Assembly (NCBI RefSeq): GCF_002197845.1
Contig: NZ_NIDE01000005.1
Span: forward strand, 434,001 to 498,000
DNA length: 64,000 nt
From: Fimbriiglobus ruber
GTDB taxonomy: Bacteria; Planctomycetota; Planctomycetia; Gemmatales; Gemmataceae
Reading direction: 5' to 3'
Position numbers and translations under genes: made by a program. This document shows positions 8,549-17,588 of the stretch, in pieces. Numbering within the stretch: the first letter of the stretch is position 1; every line of letters starts with the position of its first letter. The notes under the pieces are model-generated. The model saw only the letters and a list, made by a program, of their open reading frames with translations, had not been told where the DNA came from and made no database searches.

Positions 8549-10963
8549 TTATTCGTCAAACAGCGTGGCCGGCCCGTCGCCGTTCCGCTCGGCCGGCTTG
8601 TCCGCGTCGCGGGGCTTGCGCTCGGTCTTGCCCTCGACCTCGTCCCAGTTCGCCAATTCGATCGGCGGAGGCACCACGCGGGCGAACTTCTTCCGGGCGA
8701 ACTTCTTGTCGCCCTTGCCCCCGCGGGCCTGCGATTCCTGGTTCAACGGCGTGTACAGCTCCGAACTGCCGGCTTCAGTCTCGACGACCAGCCGGTTGAG
8801 ATCGTTCCGCCGGCCGGACGTGATGAGGTTCCCACCGATGCACGCGTCGCCGTCGTCGAGCTTGATCCCGATCACGCCCTTTCCAACGCCCGACAGGATG
8901 TTGACCTGGTCGAGCGGGAAGTAAATCACGTGGCTGGCGCGGGACGCGAGCATGACTCCGTCCTCGTCGCGGGCCAGCTTGACGAAAACGACCTTGTCGT
9001 CCCCTTCGAGCTTCGCGTACCGGCGGCCGACCTTCGTGGACTCCGGCCGGTACGAAGCGAGCGGCAACCGCAGGACGTTCCCGGCCGACGTGGCGATGAC
9101 GAGGTACGGGCCGCCGGGTAAGTCCCCCTCGGCCGGCTGGTCGGCTTGCGTGAATCGGGCGTCGGTCGTCATCGCGGCGATGACCTTCACCTGGTCCGCC
9201 ATCTTGAAGAACTTGGTGATCGGCTCGCCGTACCCGGAACTCGCCGGCACCTCGTTGATCCGCATCGTGTACGCGGCACCGTCGTCGGTGAAGAAGATCA
9301 CCGTGTCCAGCGTGCTGCCCGGGACGACCGCCACCACCTCGTCGCCCTCGCGGACGCGGGTACTCTCGACCGACGCCAGTCGGCCGACCCGCTTCACCCA
9401 CCCGTCGCGGGTCAGGACGACGTTCGTGTTGTCGCGGACGATGTAGGCGTCTTCGTTGAACTCCAGCACGTCCTCGTCGGACGCCATCCGCGTCTTCCGG
9501 CGGACGACGAAGTCCTGCTTGCCGAGTTCCTCCAGTTCGCCCTTCACCACGCCCCACAGCTTCTTCTCGGACGCCAGCAGGGCTTCGATCCGGGCGGCTT
9601 CCTTCTTCTTCTCCTTCAACTCGTCCAGGATCTTCTGGATCTCCATCTGGGCGATCTTGTAGAGCTGGGCGTCGAGAACCGCGTTGACCTGCTCGTCGTC
9701 CAGGCCGAACTCGGGCTTGAGCTTCTCGGCCGCGTCCGGCTTGCCGCTGCTGTTGCGGATGATTTTGATCGCCTTGTCGAGCCCGTCGAAGATGATGCGG
9801 AAGCCGTCGAGCAGGTGGATGCGGCGGAGCAGTTGGCGGAGCTGGTATTCAAACCGGCGGCGGACGGTCGCGAGCCGGAAGTCGAGGAAGTATCGCAGCA
9901 TTTCCCGCAGGCTGAGCGCGTCCCGCGGGACCATCGTGACGCCGTCCTCGGCCGGGACGAGGCAGGTCACGTTGTACGCGAAGTTCTTCTGCAGCTCGGT
10001 GTGCTTGTAAAGGTACGCCATCACCAGGTTCGGGTCGGTCCCCGGCTTGATCTCCAGCGCGATGCGGAGCCCGTCCTTGTCGTTCGACTCGTTCGCCAGG
10101 TCGAGCAGTTGCGGGAGTTTGCGGTCCTCGATCAGTCCGCCGATCAGGGCTTCCAGCGCGCCCTTGTCCACGCCGTAGGGGATGGACGTGACGATGATTT
10201 GTTGCTTGCCGCGGCCGAGGTCTTCGAGCTTCCACTCGGCCTGGATCTTGATGCTCCCGCGGCCCTCTTCGTAAATCTTGCGAAGGGTCGCCCGGTCGGT
10301 CACGATCTTGCCGCCGAGCGGGAAGTCCGGCCCCTTGACCTTTTCGAGCAACTGGGGGATGGTGGCGTCCGGGTTGTCGATGAGGTGGACGCAGGCGCGG
10401 AGGACTTCGCCGAGGTTGTGCGGCGGGATGTTCGTGGCCAACCCGACCGCGATGCCGGACGTGCCGTTGACGAGCAGGTTCGGGTACTGGGCCGGCAGCA
10501 TCACGGGCTCTTGCCGCGTGCCCGAGTAGTTGCCCGTGTAGTCGATCGTTTCCTGGCCGATCTCGTCGAGTAGGTACTCGGCGGCCCGGGTAAGCTTGGC
10601 CTCGGTGTACCGGTACGCGGCCGGCGGGTCGCCGTCGACCGACCCGAAGTTCCCTTCGCCGTGGACGAGCGGCACCCGCATAACCCATTCCTGGGACATG
10701 CGGACGAGGGCTTCATAAATCGCCCCGTCGCCGTGCGGGTGGAAATTCCCCATCACGTCCCCGACGATCTTCGCGCACTTCGAGGCCTTGCGGTCGAACG
10801 TCAGGTTCGAATCGTACATCGAGTACAAGATCCGCCGCTGGACCGGCTTGAGCCCGTCCCGGATGTCCGGCAGGGCGCGGCCCTTGACCACGGACACCAT
10901 GTACCGGAGCATCCGGCTCCGGACCTCGTCGGCGATCGAAACGGTCTGAACGTCATTCGCCAT
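8549..10963 (-). CDS. Type IIA DNA topoisomerase subunit A (GyrA/ParC)
   Basis: The 804-residue protein is the DNA-cleaving subunit of gyrase or topoisomerase IV. Visible features: the N-terminal region SRMLRYMVSVVKGRALPDIRDG; the quinolone-region motif FHPHGDGAIYEALVRM (residues 74-89); the cleavage tyrosine in AAYRYTE (Tyr119); the long coiled coil (about 400-460); and C-terminal beta-pinwheel repeats (about 490-740). The residue equal to E. coli GyrA Ser83 is Gly80, and the Asp87 position is Glu84. An ARGGKG segment near residue 752 only loosely resembles the gyrase-specific GyrA box and sits much later than usual, so I do not decide between GyrA and ParC. No gyrB/parE neighbour is present. 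Confidence 0.93.
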   Translation of the reverse strand: MANDVQTVSIADEVRSRMLRYMVSVVKGRALPDIRDGLKPVQRRILYSMYDSNLTFDRKASKCAKIVGDVMGNFHPHGDGAIYEALVRMSQEWVMRVPLVHGEGNFGSVDGDPPAAYRYTEAKLTRAAEYLLDEIGQETIDYTGNYSGTRQEPVMLPAQYPNLLVNGTSGIAVGLATNIPPHNLGEVLRACVHLIDNPDATIPQLLEKVKGPDFPLGGKIVTDRATLRKIYEEGRGSIKIQAEWKLEDLGRGKQQIIVTSIPYGVDKGALEALIGGLIEDRKLPQLLDLANESNDKDGLRIALEIKPGTDPNLVMAYLYKHTELQKNFAYNVTCLVPAEDGVTMVPRDALSLREMLRYFLDFRLATVRRRFEYQLRQLLRRIHLLDGFRIIFDGLDKAIKIIRNSSGKPDAAEKLKPEFGLDDEQVNAVLDAQLYKIAQMEIQKILDELKEKKKEAARIEALLASEKKLWGVVKGELEELGKQDFVVRRKTRMASDEDVLEFNEDAYIVRDNTNVVLTRDGWVKRVGRLASVESTRVREGDEVVAVVPGSTLDTVIFFTDDGAAYTMRINEVPASSGYGEPITKFFKMADQVKVIAAMTTDARFTQADQPAEGDLPGGPYLVIATSAGNVLRLPLASYRPESTKVGRRYAKLEGDDKVVFVKLARDEDGVMLASRASHVIYFPLDQVNILSGVGKGVIGIKLDDGDACIGGNLITSGRRNDLNRLVVETEAGSSELYTPLNQESQARGGKGDKKFARKKFARVVPPPIELANWDEVEGKTERKPRDADKPAERNGDGPATLFDE

Positions 10964-11134
10964 CGCGGGTACTCGCGGAACAATCAGTGTACTGATGTAT
11001 ATTTACAATAACAGGTCGCCGGGGGCCGCACAGGTCCGTTACGGAGAGGGGACTAGGTCACAGGTGTGGCGCGCTATTGGGTGCCGCTTCTCCGAACGGC
11101 GTCGACGGTACGCAATTCCCGGCTGTGCGATCGA

Positions 11135-11953
11135 TTACGGCTCACTCGCATCTGGGTCGATACCCGCGGCCCGCAACAAGGCTCGCAAGCGTTCGGCTTC
11201 CGTCTCTGCTGTGACGGCCCGCTTCCGCTCGGTCTCTTTCTGCTTCCGCTCGGCCGCGGCCTGACGCTCGGCTGCCTCTTTCTGCTTCCGCTCGGCTTCT
11301 TTCTGCTTCCGCTCGGCCGCGACCTGTCGCTCGGCCGCCTCTTTCTGCTTCCGCTCGGTCGCGACTTGCCGCTCGGCGTCCTCCATCCGTGCGTTGAGTT
11401 CTTGGAACGAGAAGAACGGCCGACCGTCCGGCCGGAAAACGGTTAGCTCGTCTCGCACCGCGAACCGGATGCCGACCCGCGGGCTCGTGTGCCCGTCCAT
11501 CTCGGCCGCCGTCCACCGGCCGGTCGCCGCGTCCCGCACCCACCCGGCCCAGCCGCCCGTGTCCGGGTCGTACTCGTAGTACTCGTCGGCCCCGTGCTGC
11601 TCGTAGAACGCCCGCTTGCGGCGCATCTCGGCCGCCGTGTTCGATGGCGACAGGACCTCGAAGATGACCTGCGGGAAGATGCCCCCTTCCTCCCACAGCT
11701 TGTAACTCCCGCGGTGACCCCGGGGGCGGCCGAACGCCACGTACACGTCCGGCGCCTGGCACACGCCCGGGTCCGTCGGGTCCGGGTAGATCAGGTTGTC
11801 GCCGGCCACGAACGCGGTGTCCGGGAGGACCGCCTCGATGTTCCCCTTGAGGGTGACGATGCATTCGTACTGCTTGGTGTTCTCGGACATCGGTTTGCCG
11901 TCCGAATCGGGAAACACGACGCCCGGCGGCACCGGCGACACAACCGCGCTCAT
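11135..11953 (-). CDS. Uma2-family endonuclease with long charged coiled-coil tail
   Basis: The start is the ATG at 11953, seven bases after AAAAAGGTG. The 272-residue product has the Uma2/PD-(D/E)XK-like core: DNLIYPDPTDPG, APDVYVAFG, VIFEVLSPSNTAAE, and RKRAFYEQHGADEYYEYDP (Asp and Glu/Lys candidates). The last 90 residues are near-perfect repeats of the type AERQVAAERKQKE, reflected in DNA repeats at 11200-11400; they predict a continuous charged helix. Uma2 proteins are massively expanded in Planctomycetes and Cyanobacteria, and their biological role is not settled. Confidence 0.85.
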   Translation of the reverse strand: MSAVVSPVPPGVVFPDSDGKPMSENTKQYECIVTLKGNIEAVLPDTAFVAGDNLIYPDPTDPGVCQAPDVYVAFGRPRGHRGSYKLWEEGGIFPQVIFEVLSPSNTAAEMRRKRAFYEQHGADEYYEYDPDTGGWAGWVRDAATGRWTAAEMDGHTSPRVGIRFAVRDELTVFRPDGRPFFSFQELNARMEDAERQVATERKQKEAAERQVAAERKQKEAERKQKEAAERQAAAERKQKETERKRAVTAETEAERLRALLRAAGIDPDASEP

Positions 11954-12340
11954 GGCTGACACCTTTTTGCAAACGACTGCGATGGCTCACGCCGCCACAA
12001 CCGGGCATACGCCGTTGCACTTCCTGCGGCCACCGCCACGTGACTTCCCAGCCATCAATACTTACCCCACGGTCAGCAGCACCGCCGCAACGAACCGTGC
12101 GTGGCGGGAACGCCGTCCGTCAATCCGACCGCCCGTCCGGAACAATACCGTCGTTGCCGGCAACGCCAAATGCGGTCGCCGGTAGGGCATACACCACGAT
12201 ATACCGTGTGAGCACCGTGGCGAACACGGCAACGTGCAGTCGAATAGACGCCCGAATTTTTGTTACCGTTCGCCATCCCGACCGATGAGGCTCCCTGTTA
12301 CGACCCCCATCTGTCCGATTCGAGGGCGCGGAACGAGCGA

Positions 12341-12442
12341 CAAAGATGGCACGAAATGCGTGTCCCACATCAATGTCACGCGGTTCGCGACGAGTGCGAG
12401 GAAGGGAGCGGCAAAGATGACACGAAATAGCGTGCCCTACAT
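12341..12442. repeat. Imperfect 30-bp direct repeat in a gene-free stretch
   Basis: Copies at 12341-12370 and 12412-12442 share CAAAGATG, CACGAAAT, CGTG and ACAT in the same order and spacing, about 71 bp apart. The surrounding stretch 11954-12512 contains no convincing gene on either strand. It may hold remnants of an old element or regulatory repeats. Confidence 0.4.
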
Positions 12443-12512
12443 CCGTCTGCCTGTAAGCGACGACACCCCCGCGGGTGCGGGGGTGCGGGCTCGTCCGCGC
12501 GACCGGCGCGGG

Positions 12513-13430
12513 TCACTTTTCCGTCGGCGCGGTCACGGCGACGGGGGCGGGCGACGGGTACGCCTTGCCGATCTTTTCCAGCTGCACGTCGTAGTCGGCC
12601 GGGACGTCCTCGAACCCCTTGAGGTTCCAGAGCATCATCAGCGGTTTGCCGGTCGGGGTCTGGTGGGCGGTGGTCAGCAGCTGCCGCACCTTCTCGACCG
12701 TCTCGTCGTCCACCGCACCCTTTTTATAGGCCACGACGGTCGGCGGGAAGCTCTCGGATTTGGAGAGGACGCGGAGCTGCTTGAACGCCCCGGGCTGGAG
12801 GCTCTGGTAGCCGGCCAGAGCGGCCGCGTCGACCACGGCGGCCGGGGCGTCCCCGGCGACGACCGCGTCGAGCGCTTCCTCGGCGTTGGCCGGCGGCTTG
12901 GCCCGCGGCTTGGCCGTGCCGGCGGGCAGCCCGGCACGCTCCCGGTCCAGGTAGGCGTAGCAGTGGGCCTTCGTCCCCCGGGGGAGGACCACGCATTCGT
13001 CCTTGAGGTCGGCCAGGCAAGTCATCTTGCTGTCGACGTGGACTACCACGCAGGCCTGAAGTTTCCGCCCCGGCGGGACCGTAACCGCCAGCGGGACGAA
13101 GTCCGGGTGCTTCTGCTTGACCCACGCGAACTCGAACCCGTGGAACACCCCGAACTGGTACCGCTTGGAATCCAGCCGGTCGGCCAGGATGAACGGGTCG
13201 GCGGCGATTTCCACCCCGCCGTTAAACCCGGTTTGCTTTTGGATCATGTCCTGGAGCGGGCGGGCCAGCGCCCGGACCATCCCCGGCTGAACATCCCGGA
13301 AGATCCCCTGGACCATCCCGATCTGGAGGCTGACGGCTTCGGCGTCGCCGGCCCGGCTCGGTCCGGCCCACGCCAGCCCGGCCAGAACGGCGGCCACCCC
13401 GACAGTGCGCTGATATAAGGTGCGAACCAC
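12513..13430 (-). CDS. PhnD-like periplasmic phosphate/phosphonate-type binding protein
   Basis: I place the start at GTG 13430, after AAGGAA; an open frame extends further to 13607 but lacks a signal sequence. The 305-residue product has a signal peptide (LYQRTVGVAAVLAGLAWAG, cleavage near PSRAG). A type-II solute-binding fold follows, with the PhnD-like segments FGVFHGFEFAWVKQ, LADLKDECVVLPRGTKAH and AVVDAAALAGYQSL. The family usually feeds ABC importers for phosphonates or related anions, but no permease or ATPase is adjacent, so it may act as an orphan sensor or binding protein. Substrate is unknown. Confidence 0.78.
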   Translation of the reverse strand: MVRTLYQRTVGVAAVLAGLAWAGPSRAGDAEAVSLQIGMVQGIFRDVQPGMVRALARPLQDMIQKQTGFNGGVEIAADPFILADRLDSKRYQFGVFHGFEFAWVKQKHPDFVPLAVTVPPGRKLQACVVVHVDSKMTCLADLKDECVVLPRGTKAHCYAYLDRERAGLPAGTAKPRAKPPANAEEALDAVVAGDAPAAVVDAAALAGYQSLQPGAFKQLRVLSKSESFPPTVVAYKKGAVDDETVEKVRQLLTTAHQTPTGKPLMMLWNLKGFEDVPADYDVQLEKIGKAYPSPAPVAVTAPTEK

Positions 13431-13654
13431 GTTCGATTCCTTCCCCGGCCACCCGGGAACACGGTCCGGCCCGCGAGCGAGCCCGATCCGCCGACCACAC
13501 CGTTCGGAACTGAGTCGCCCGACCCGGTCCCGTCCCCAAGTCCACCATCTCAAACCGGCGCCCGCCGGTTTGTTACCCGGCGGCGGGTTTTTCTTCGTAT
13601 TTGGCACCGAATTGCCCGAATTTTGTCCGGGATCTCGGCACCCCGTGCGTTTTC

Positions 13655-15010
13655 TTAGCGCCCGGGGAAGTCTGCCCGGATCGCGCCGGCGGTCACCCGT
13701 TCCAGGGTGGCCAGCGCCTTCAGGTGTTCAAGCACGGCCTCGACGTAGTCCGCCTGGGCCTTGCCCGCCAGTGCTTCGGTGGCCACGAGTTGCTCCGGGT
13801 CGCCGCGGGTCGCCGCGGCCGCCCGCGACTCCTCGACCATCGCCCGGGCTCTCTGGTAGTTCGCTTTCACCCGGGTCAGCCGCTGGACCGACTGCTCCCA
13901 AGTGAGGTAGGCGTTCGAGGCTTCGAGGCGGACGAGGTTGACCGTCTTTTCGTACACGTCTTCCTGGCGGGCACTCAGTTCCAGCGCCCGGGCCACCCGC
14001 GACTCCCGCGGCCCGACCAGGGTGGCGGGCATTTCCGGCCCCAGCGCCCCGGGACGGTAGTCGCCGTTCCGTACCGGCATGGGCACCTGCTTGGCATGCA
14101 GGTCGGCGCCACTCGCCAGCGTCGGGGCCTTGACCCGCCGGATCTGGGCCTGGGCCTGGACTTCCAGCCGAAACGCATCCACTCCGGCGGCAGCCTGCGC
14201 CAATTCCGGGCGGCGGGCCAGGGCGTGCGCGATCACGTCGTCGCGGCTCACGGTGCCGTTCATGAGCGGGAGCGTTTCGTCCCGCGGGACGAACTCGTAT
14301 TCCGGGCCGACGCCCATGATCTCGCGGAGGGCGTCCAGCGCCGCCCGGTGCCCGGTCTGGGCTTTCAGCCGGAGGTTCTGTAACTCGCCGATCGCGCTCC
14401 GGAGGACGTTGAGCGTGAACTGGGAGATGCGGATCTTCGGGTCGCGGACGCCGGACTTCCAGATCTCCTCGGCCACCTTGTAATAAATCTCCATCTGTTC
14501 GATGAAGTCGTTGGCCGTCTGCTCCTGTTGCCGGGCGTAAATGTACGTGTAATAGAACCGGCAGACGTCGTACACGATCTCCTGGCGCGTCTTCTCCACC
14601 TCGGCCTGGGCCAGAACCAGCCCCCGCTGGGCCTGCTGCCGGCGGTACGGGAGGTCCGGGCTCAGGTGTTCGATCAGGTGCGGCATGCTGTCCAGCGAGC
14701 GGATGCCGATCTGGGTGGCGTTCAGGCTGTGTACGGCGGCCTTCATGGCCGGCTGCCGCTCCAACGCGATCGCGATGCACTCGCCCAGCCCGAATCGGGT
14801 GACGGCCGGCGACGGGGGGATGTACCCGCCCGGGGGGGCGAACGCGGTGGAACCCGCCTTGTCCGCGGCGGGCACGCGGATCGCCTTCGGGGCCGGAGCC
14901 TCGTCGGGGGGCTGTGCGATTGCGGGGGCGACCGCAACCGCCAGGGTCGCCAGCGCGGAAGCGGCACGTAGCAACCGGTAGGGGCCGAGCAGGGTGAACG
15001 AGCGTATCAT
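13655..15010 (-). CDS. TolC-type outer-membrane efflux protein
   Basis: The ATG at 15010 opens a signal peptide (LLGPYRLLRAASALATLAVAVA, processed after AIA). The 451-residue protein has the outer membrane efflux pattern: FGLGECIAIALERQP at the start of the domain, and two long helical repeats with Gln/Ala-rich heptads (YYTYIYARQQEQTANDF; ASNAYLTWEQSVQRL). It probably forms a trimeric exit duct for an RND or ABC pump or for type I secretion. The partners are not in this window. A frame extension to 15364 lacks a signal peptide. Confidence 0.85.
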   Translation of the reverse strand: MIRSFTLLGPYRLLRAASALATLAVAVAPAIAQPPDEAPAPKAIRVPAADKAGSTAFAPPGGYIPPSPAVTRFGLGECIAIALERQPAMKAAVHSLNATQIGIRSLDSMPHLIEHLSPDLPYRRQQAQRGLVLAQAEVEKTRQEIVYDVCRFYYTYIYARQQEQTANDFIEQMEIYYKVAEEIWKSGVRDPKIRISQFTLNVLRSAIGELQNLRLKAQTGHRAALDALREIMGVGPEYEFVPRDETLPLMNGTVSRDDVIAHALARRPELAQAAAGVDAFRLEVQAQAQIRRVKAPTLASGADLHAKQVPMPVRNGDYRPGALGPEMPATLVGPRESRVARALELSARQEDVYEKTVNLVRLEASNAYLTWEQSVQRLTRVKANYQRARAMVEESRAAAATRGDPEQLVATEALAGKAQADYVEAVLEHLKALATLERVTAGAIRADFPGR

Positions 15011-15045
15011 GTCCGGGCCTCGGGCCGACTCATCCGTGACAGCGA

Positions 15046-15074
15046 CGGACCCTCGGAAGGGTCGCGAGGGTCCG
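15046..15074. repeat. 10-bp perfect hairpin upstream of the TolC-like gene
   Basis: Arms 15046-15055 and 15065-15074 are perfect complements with a 9-nt loop. It lies 36 bp upstream of the TolC-like start codon, inside its probable 5' leader, and about 320 bp from the divergent ThiE gene. It may be a leader structure or an operator; nothing else is recognisable in 15011-15395. Confidence 0.5.
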
Positions 15075-15395
15075 CATCCTGCGGGTCCCGCGGTGGCACA
15101 GAATTCATCGACCTCCCGCGCGGGGCGGCTGGACCCCGGCGAGCCGGAACGACTGGACCGGACCGACCGCACGGGCCGGTTGGTGCGAATGCGCCGAACG
15201 CCCCGAAGCGGGACGCACCTGCCTGCGGCGCGGGCGGGACGGCTTATGATGATTGAACACGGTGTATCGGTTGGAGCGGGCGCCGGTGGTGCGAACCATC
15301 CGCGCCCGCCGGTCGCGGGAGGGCAGAACCACCCTAACCGGCCGGCCGGGGCAATTTCAAACAAAAAACTGTGCCGAATTTAACGAGGGTGCCGG

Positions 15396-16892
15396 ATGAA
15401 GCACGATCTCAGCCCGGCCGTCGAGCGCGCGCGGGACGCGGCTTTGGGTGCGGCCGACCGGAACGGGACCGGCGTGGTCCGCTTGACCGATTGGCTCCTG
15501 GGGCTACTCGAAGAAGACGAGGGGAAGCCGGCCTCCCTTTTGGAACGGACCGGGGCGGACCTGGCAGATGTCCGGGCGGCACTGGGCGATCGGGGCGATT
15601 GGCTTCACCCGCCCGCGCCGTCCGAGTACACGATTTACGCGGCCGCCCGGGAGCGGGGGCTGGTCCTTCGCGGCGACCCGGCGCTGACCAGCGAGTTCGT
15701 CTTCCTCGCGCTCCTCAACGCGGACGCCGGGTTCCGCGACCAGCTCGCGGGCGTGGGCGTCCGGGTCGACGCGATCGAGGCTCTACTGGACGCGAAACTG
15801 TACGTCGCGGCTCCGGCGGACGACGCCGAGCCGGTGTTCGTCGTGCCCGAGTCGACCGAGCACATCGACGCCGCGCGGGTGGTGGACGCGAACCTGAACC
15901 GGGCGCGAGAAGCCTTCCGCGTTCTGGACGACTACTGCCGGTTCGTCCTCGACGACCGCGTGCTGACCGAGGAGGTCAAGGCGATGCGGCACGACCTGGC
16001 GGCCGCCTCCGCCCGTATCCCCCCGGCCCTGCTCCTGGCCGCCCGGAACACGCCCGGGGACGTGGGTACGGACGTGACCGCGGGCGGTGAGTACGCGCGG
16101 GAGTCGCCGTCGCAGGTGGCCGCGGTCAACCTCAAGCGGGCGCAGGAAGCGCTGCGGAGTATCGAGGAATACGGAAAGGTCTTCGGCCCGGAACTGGGGC
16201 GGGCGGTCGAGGCCGTCCGTTACCGCGCGTACACGCTCGAACGGGCCGTTCTCGCGGGGGCGACCGCCCGGGGGCGGCTGGCGGGAGCGAAGTTGTACGT
16301 CCTGCTGACCGGGGCACAGTGCGTATCGTCCCTCGACTTTACGATCGCCGAGGCGGCGGCCGGCGGGGCGCAAGTTTTCCAGCTTCGCGAAAAGACGATG
16401 ACCGACCGCGAGTTGATCGACCGGGCCGAGCGGATGCGCCGGTGGACGCGGGACGCCGGGGTGCTGTACATCGTGAACGACCGCCCGGACGTGGCCCGGT
16501 TGGTCGGCGCGGACGGCGTCCACCTCGGCCAGGACGACCTGCCGGTGGCCGCGGCCCGCCGGATCGTCGGCCCGGACGCGCTCATCGGGGTGAGCACGCA
16601 CACGCCCGAGCAGGTCCGCCGGGCCGTCCTCGACGGCGCCGACTACATCGGCGTCGGCCCGACGTTCCCGTCGCGTACGAAGGAATTCGACCACTTCCCG
16701 GGCCTGGATTTCGTCCGCTTTGTGGCGGCGGAAACGTCGCTCCCGGCGTTCGCGCTGGGCGGCATCAACCTGTCGAACGCCGGCCAGGTCGTCGAGGCGG
16801 GGTTGACGCGGGTGGCGGTGAGTTCCGCGATCGCAGAAGAGGATGAGCCGCAGCCGGTGGCCGCGCGGTTCCGGCAGATCCTGGGTGGGTAA
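15396..16892 (+). CDS. thiE: Three-domain fusion: Clp-N-like, ThiD2-like, thiamine-phosphate synthase
   Basis: The 498-residue product starts at the ATG after GAGGGTGCCGG. Residues about 1-145 look like a double Clp N-terminal domain (LSPAVERARDAALGAADRNG, LTDWLLGLLEE). Residues 160-280 match the helical ThiD2-type domain found fused to some ThiE proteins (DANLNRAREAFRVLDDYCR, LKRAQEALRSIEEYGKVFG). Residues 293-498 are ThiE: QLREKTM, VNDRPDVARLVGADGVHLGQ, IGVSTHT and GVGPTFPSRTK. ThiE joins HMP-pyrophosphate and thiazole phosphate to make thiamine phosphate in the cytosol. No riboswitch is visible upstream here, unlike thiC at 39702. The Clp-N-like part is the unusual element. Confidence 0.9.
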   Translation: MKHDLSPAVERARDAALGAADRNGTGVVRLTDWLLGLLEEDEGKPASLLERTGADLADVRAALGDRGDWLHPPAPSEYTIYAAARERGLVLRGDPALTSEFVFLALLNADAGFRDQLAGVGVRVDAIEALLDAKLYVAAPADDAEPVFVVPESTEHIDAARVVDANLNRAREAFRVLDDYCRFVLDDRVLTEEVKAMRHDLAAASARIPPALLLAARNTPGDVGTDVTAGGEYARESPSQVAAVNLKRAQEALRSIEEYGKVFGPELGRAVEAVRYRAYTLERAVLAGATARGRLAGAKLYVLLTGAQCVSSLDFTIAEAAAGGAQVFQLREKTMTDRELIDRAERMRRWTRDAGVLYIVNDRPDVARLVGADGVHLGQDDLPVAAARRIVGPDALIGVSTHTPEQVRRAVLDGADYIGVGPTFPSRTKEFDHFPGLDFVRFVAAETSLPAFALGGINLSNAGQVVEAGLTRVAVSSAIAEEDEPQPVAARFRQILGG

Positions 16893-16916
16893 GAAGGCGG
16901 GCGGGCTCTTGGTCCA

Positions 16917-16935
16917 GGCTCACGGGCCGTGAGCC
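16917..16935. terminator. Short palindromic stem after the ThiE gene
   Basis: Nine-base arms (16917-16925, 16927-16935) around a single central base, 25 bp after the ThiE stop codon. It is a plausible terminator stem but without a T-run. Confidence 0.45.
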
Positions 16936-17098
16936 CGGGGCTCCACCGGGCGCTGGATTCCGCCCTATACCAAAACGCACGTGACACGACTTTGCGGTAC
17001 GCCGGGGCCACAAGTTCGTAGGCAGGTATAATCGTATTTGCACGGTTCAGATGTTTTCGTCACAGAGCAATCGAGATACTCAAATCAGGAGACGGCCG

Positions 17099-17542
17099 AT
17101 GATTATTTGGGGGTCGCGGGGGCGGGAGATCGAACTGGAATCGGGTCACTTTTTCTGCCCCCAGTGCGAGTCCGAAGAGTCTTACAAGCTCTATCGGGTT
17201 GCGACATACTTTACCCTTTATTTTATTCCGCTGTTCGAGACCGAAAATCACGGCGAATACGTCAAGTGCGGCGGGTGCCGGGGGCAGTACAAAACAGCGG
17301 TGTTGAATTACAAGCCCCCGACCAAGGCCGAACTCATGCTGGGCTCGGTCCGGGCCGACCTGGAATCCGGCACCCCGATCCAGATGGCCCGGACGAAGCT
17401 TCTGAACGCCGGGAACGAGCCGGCCGTCGCCGAAAAGCTGGTCGCGGTCGCCGCCGGCGACCACGTCAAAACCTGCTCGACCTGCGACCTGACGTTCGTC
17501 GACACCGTTTCCCGCTGCTCCAGTTGCGGCGCCGCCTTGTAA
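17099..17542 (+). CDS. Zinc-ribbon protein
   Basis: The ATG at 17099 follows AGGAG at good spacing, so I prefer it to the ATG at 17051. The 147-residue product has an N-terminal zinc ribbon (CPQC, then CGGC) and a second ribbon at the C-terminus (CSTC, then CSSCGAAL). The middle is hydrophobic and aromatic (YRVATYFTLYFIPLF) and could be one membrane segment or a buried strand pair. It is a conserved type of small zinc-ribbon protein. Function is unknown. Confidence 0.8.
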   Translation: MIIWGSRGREIELESGHFFCPQCESEESYKLYRVATYFTLYFIPLFETENHGEYVKCGGCRGQYKTAVLNYKPPTKAELMLGSVRADLESGTPIQMARTKLLNAGNEPAVAEKLVAVAAGDHVKTCSTCDLTFVDTVSRCSSCGAAL

Positions 17543-17588
17543 CGCGGCCGTTGGGCTCGGTGGGGCCGACCGCGGGAGAACGAATTCC

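Noticed and set aside
9146-10573. 475-codon frame opposite the topoisomerase gene
   Set aside because: Antisense shadow; the opposite strand carries an unmistakable GyrA/ParC protein.
11200-11400. Repetitive DNA that might be taken for a CRISPR array
   Set aside because: The repeats are in frame and encode the AERQ-type coiled-coil heptads of the Uma2 protein; no unique spacers are present. No CRISPR array was found anywhere in the window.
15010-15364. Extended N-terminus of the TolC-like gene up to 15364
   Set aside because: The extension is Arg/Pro/Ser-rich noise and would hide the signal peptide that begins at 15010.
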